A DNA stretch of 55,215 nucleotides from the NCBI GenBank assembly GCA_902500805.1, contig CABVSA010000015.1:1-55215 (forward strand). Reading direction: 5' to 3'. How positions within the stretch are numbered: the first letter of the stretch is position 1; the number at the start of each line of letters is the position of its first letter. The stretch comes from an uncultured Nitrospira sp. (GTDB lineage Bacteria; Nitrospirota; Nitrospiria; Nitrospirales; Nitrospiraceae). The translations under genes and the position numbers were made by a program. The notes below the pieces were generated by a model. It did not search any database. It was not told the origin of the DNA and was given only the letters and a program-made list of their open reading frames with translations. Of this stretch, positions 55,103 to 55,215 are shown piece after piece.

Positions 55103-55215
55103 CTATCGATAGAATGTGGTGACAGCGTCGACGACCTCTGCCTGCTGAGCGGGTGTCAGCTCCGGGTAGATCGGAATCGCGACGGTCTCGTTGGCCGCGC
55201 GTTCCGATTCGGGGA
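55103..55215 (-). CDS. C-terminal end of a DegT-type aminotransferase (cut by window edge)
   Basis: The minus-strand frame from the right edge to the TAG at 55103-55105 reads PESERAANETVAIPIYPEL, then TPAQQAEVVDAVTTFYR. This is the standard closing segment of DegT/DnrJ/EryC1/StrS aminotransferases (A-x-E-T-(L/V)-x-(L/I)-P-(I/L)-(Y/F)-P-x-(L/M)-(T/S)). Only the last 36 or so codons are inside the window. A second aminotransferase just upstream of the complete one suggests the polysaccharide locus continues to the right. Confidence 0.75.
   Translation of the reverse strand, partial: PESERAANETVAIPIYPELTPAQQAEVVDAVTTFYR

Noticed and set aside
1..55215. CRISPR arrays, rRNA and prophage genes
   Set aside because: No regularly spaced direct repeats, no rRNA-like sequence, and no phage structural or integrase genes were seen.

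Overview
The window is 55 kb of a dense, moderately GC-rich Gram-negative bacterial chromosome. It encodes lipoproteins, outer-membrane porins, an AlgE-like export porin, a periplasmic c-type cytochrome and a Wzc-type polysaccharide co-polymerase. The mix of genes and the style of the proteins suggest Nitrospira or a close relative in the Nitrospirota. That is a recollection-based inference: there is no rRNA in the window and no search was possible. No tRNA, rRNA or CRISPR array was seen.

Layout. (1) 0.1-3.4 kb: a sulfite-oxidase-fold molybdoenzyme, an unknown protein with a possible papain-like dyad, a PIN-domain protein, an unusual signal peptidase II and a ribbon-helix-helix protein. (2) 3.9-9.8 kb: a sensing unit made of a lipoprotein, a porin, a mini PstS-like protein, a PAS/HAMP histidine kinase, an OmpR-type regulator and a stand-alone receiver. 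(3) 10-28.4 kb: a same-strand, mostly overlapping run of about eleven genes for making and exporting a glycan or glycoconjugate. It holds two COG4671-type glycosyltransferases (one fused to a deacetylase domain), a double GT4 protein, a heparinase II/III-like protein, three paralogous APH-fold kinases, a histidine phosphatase, two more glycosyltransferases, an MsbA-like ABC exporter and an AlgE-like porin. This is the best candidate here for an undescribed system. (4) 28.4-36.8 kb: envelope and housekeeping accessories (Slp and DUF2959 lipoproteins, YpfJ-type zinc peptidase, FUN14 protein, a secreted Lon-type peptidase domain, an RNase HI-ABC ATPase fusion, CrcB/DUF190, and a GlxA-type regulator with a DJ-1 partner). 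(5) 37-46.9 kb: a minus-strand housekeeping block read as NHL protein, guaB, guaA, rluB, aspS, aroC. (6) 47-48.3 kb: two very small proteins and a monohaem cytochrome c. (7) 48.4-55.2 kb: the end of a second polysaccharide locus on the minus strand. It runs from a cut DegT aminotransferase and an IS5-type remnant through a complete DegT aminotransferase and a phosphoglycosyltransferase-dehydratase fusion to Wzc.

How the parts may work together. The kinase/regulator block lies directly before the 10-28 kb glycan block on the same strand and could control it. That block has kinases, glycosyltransferases, a putative lyase, a deacetylase, an inner-membrane exporter and an outer-membrane porin, so it could cover synthesis, modification and export of one product. 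The right-hand locus looks like a separate lipid-linked pathway that starts with a 4-amino-4,6-dideoxy sugar, as in bacillosamine-type glycans.
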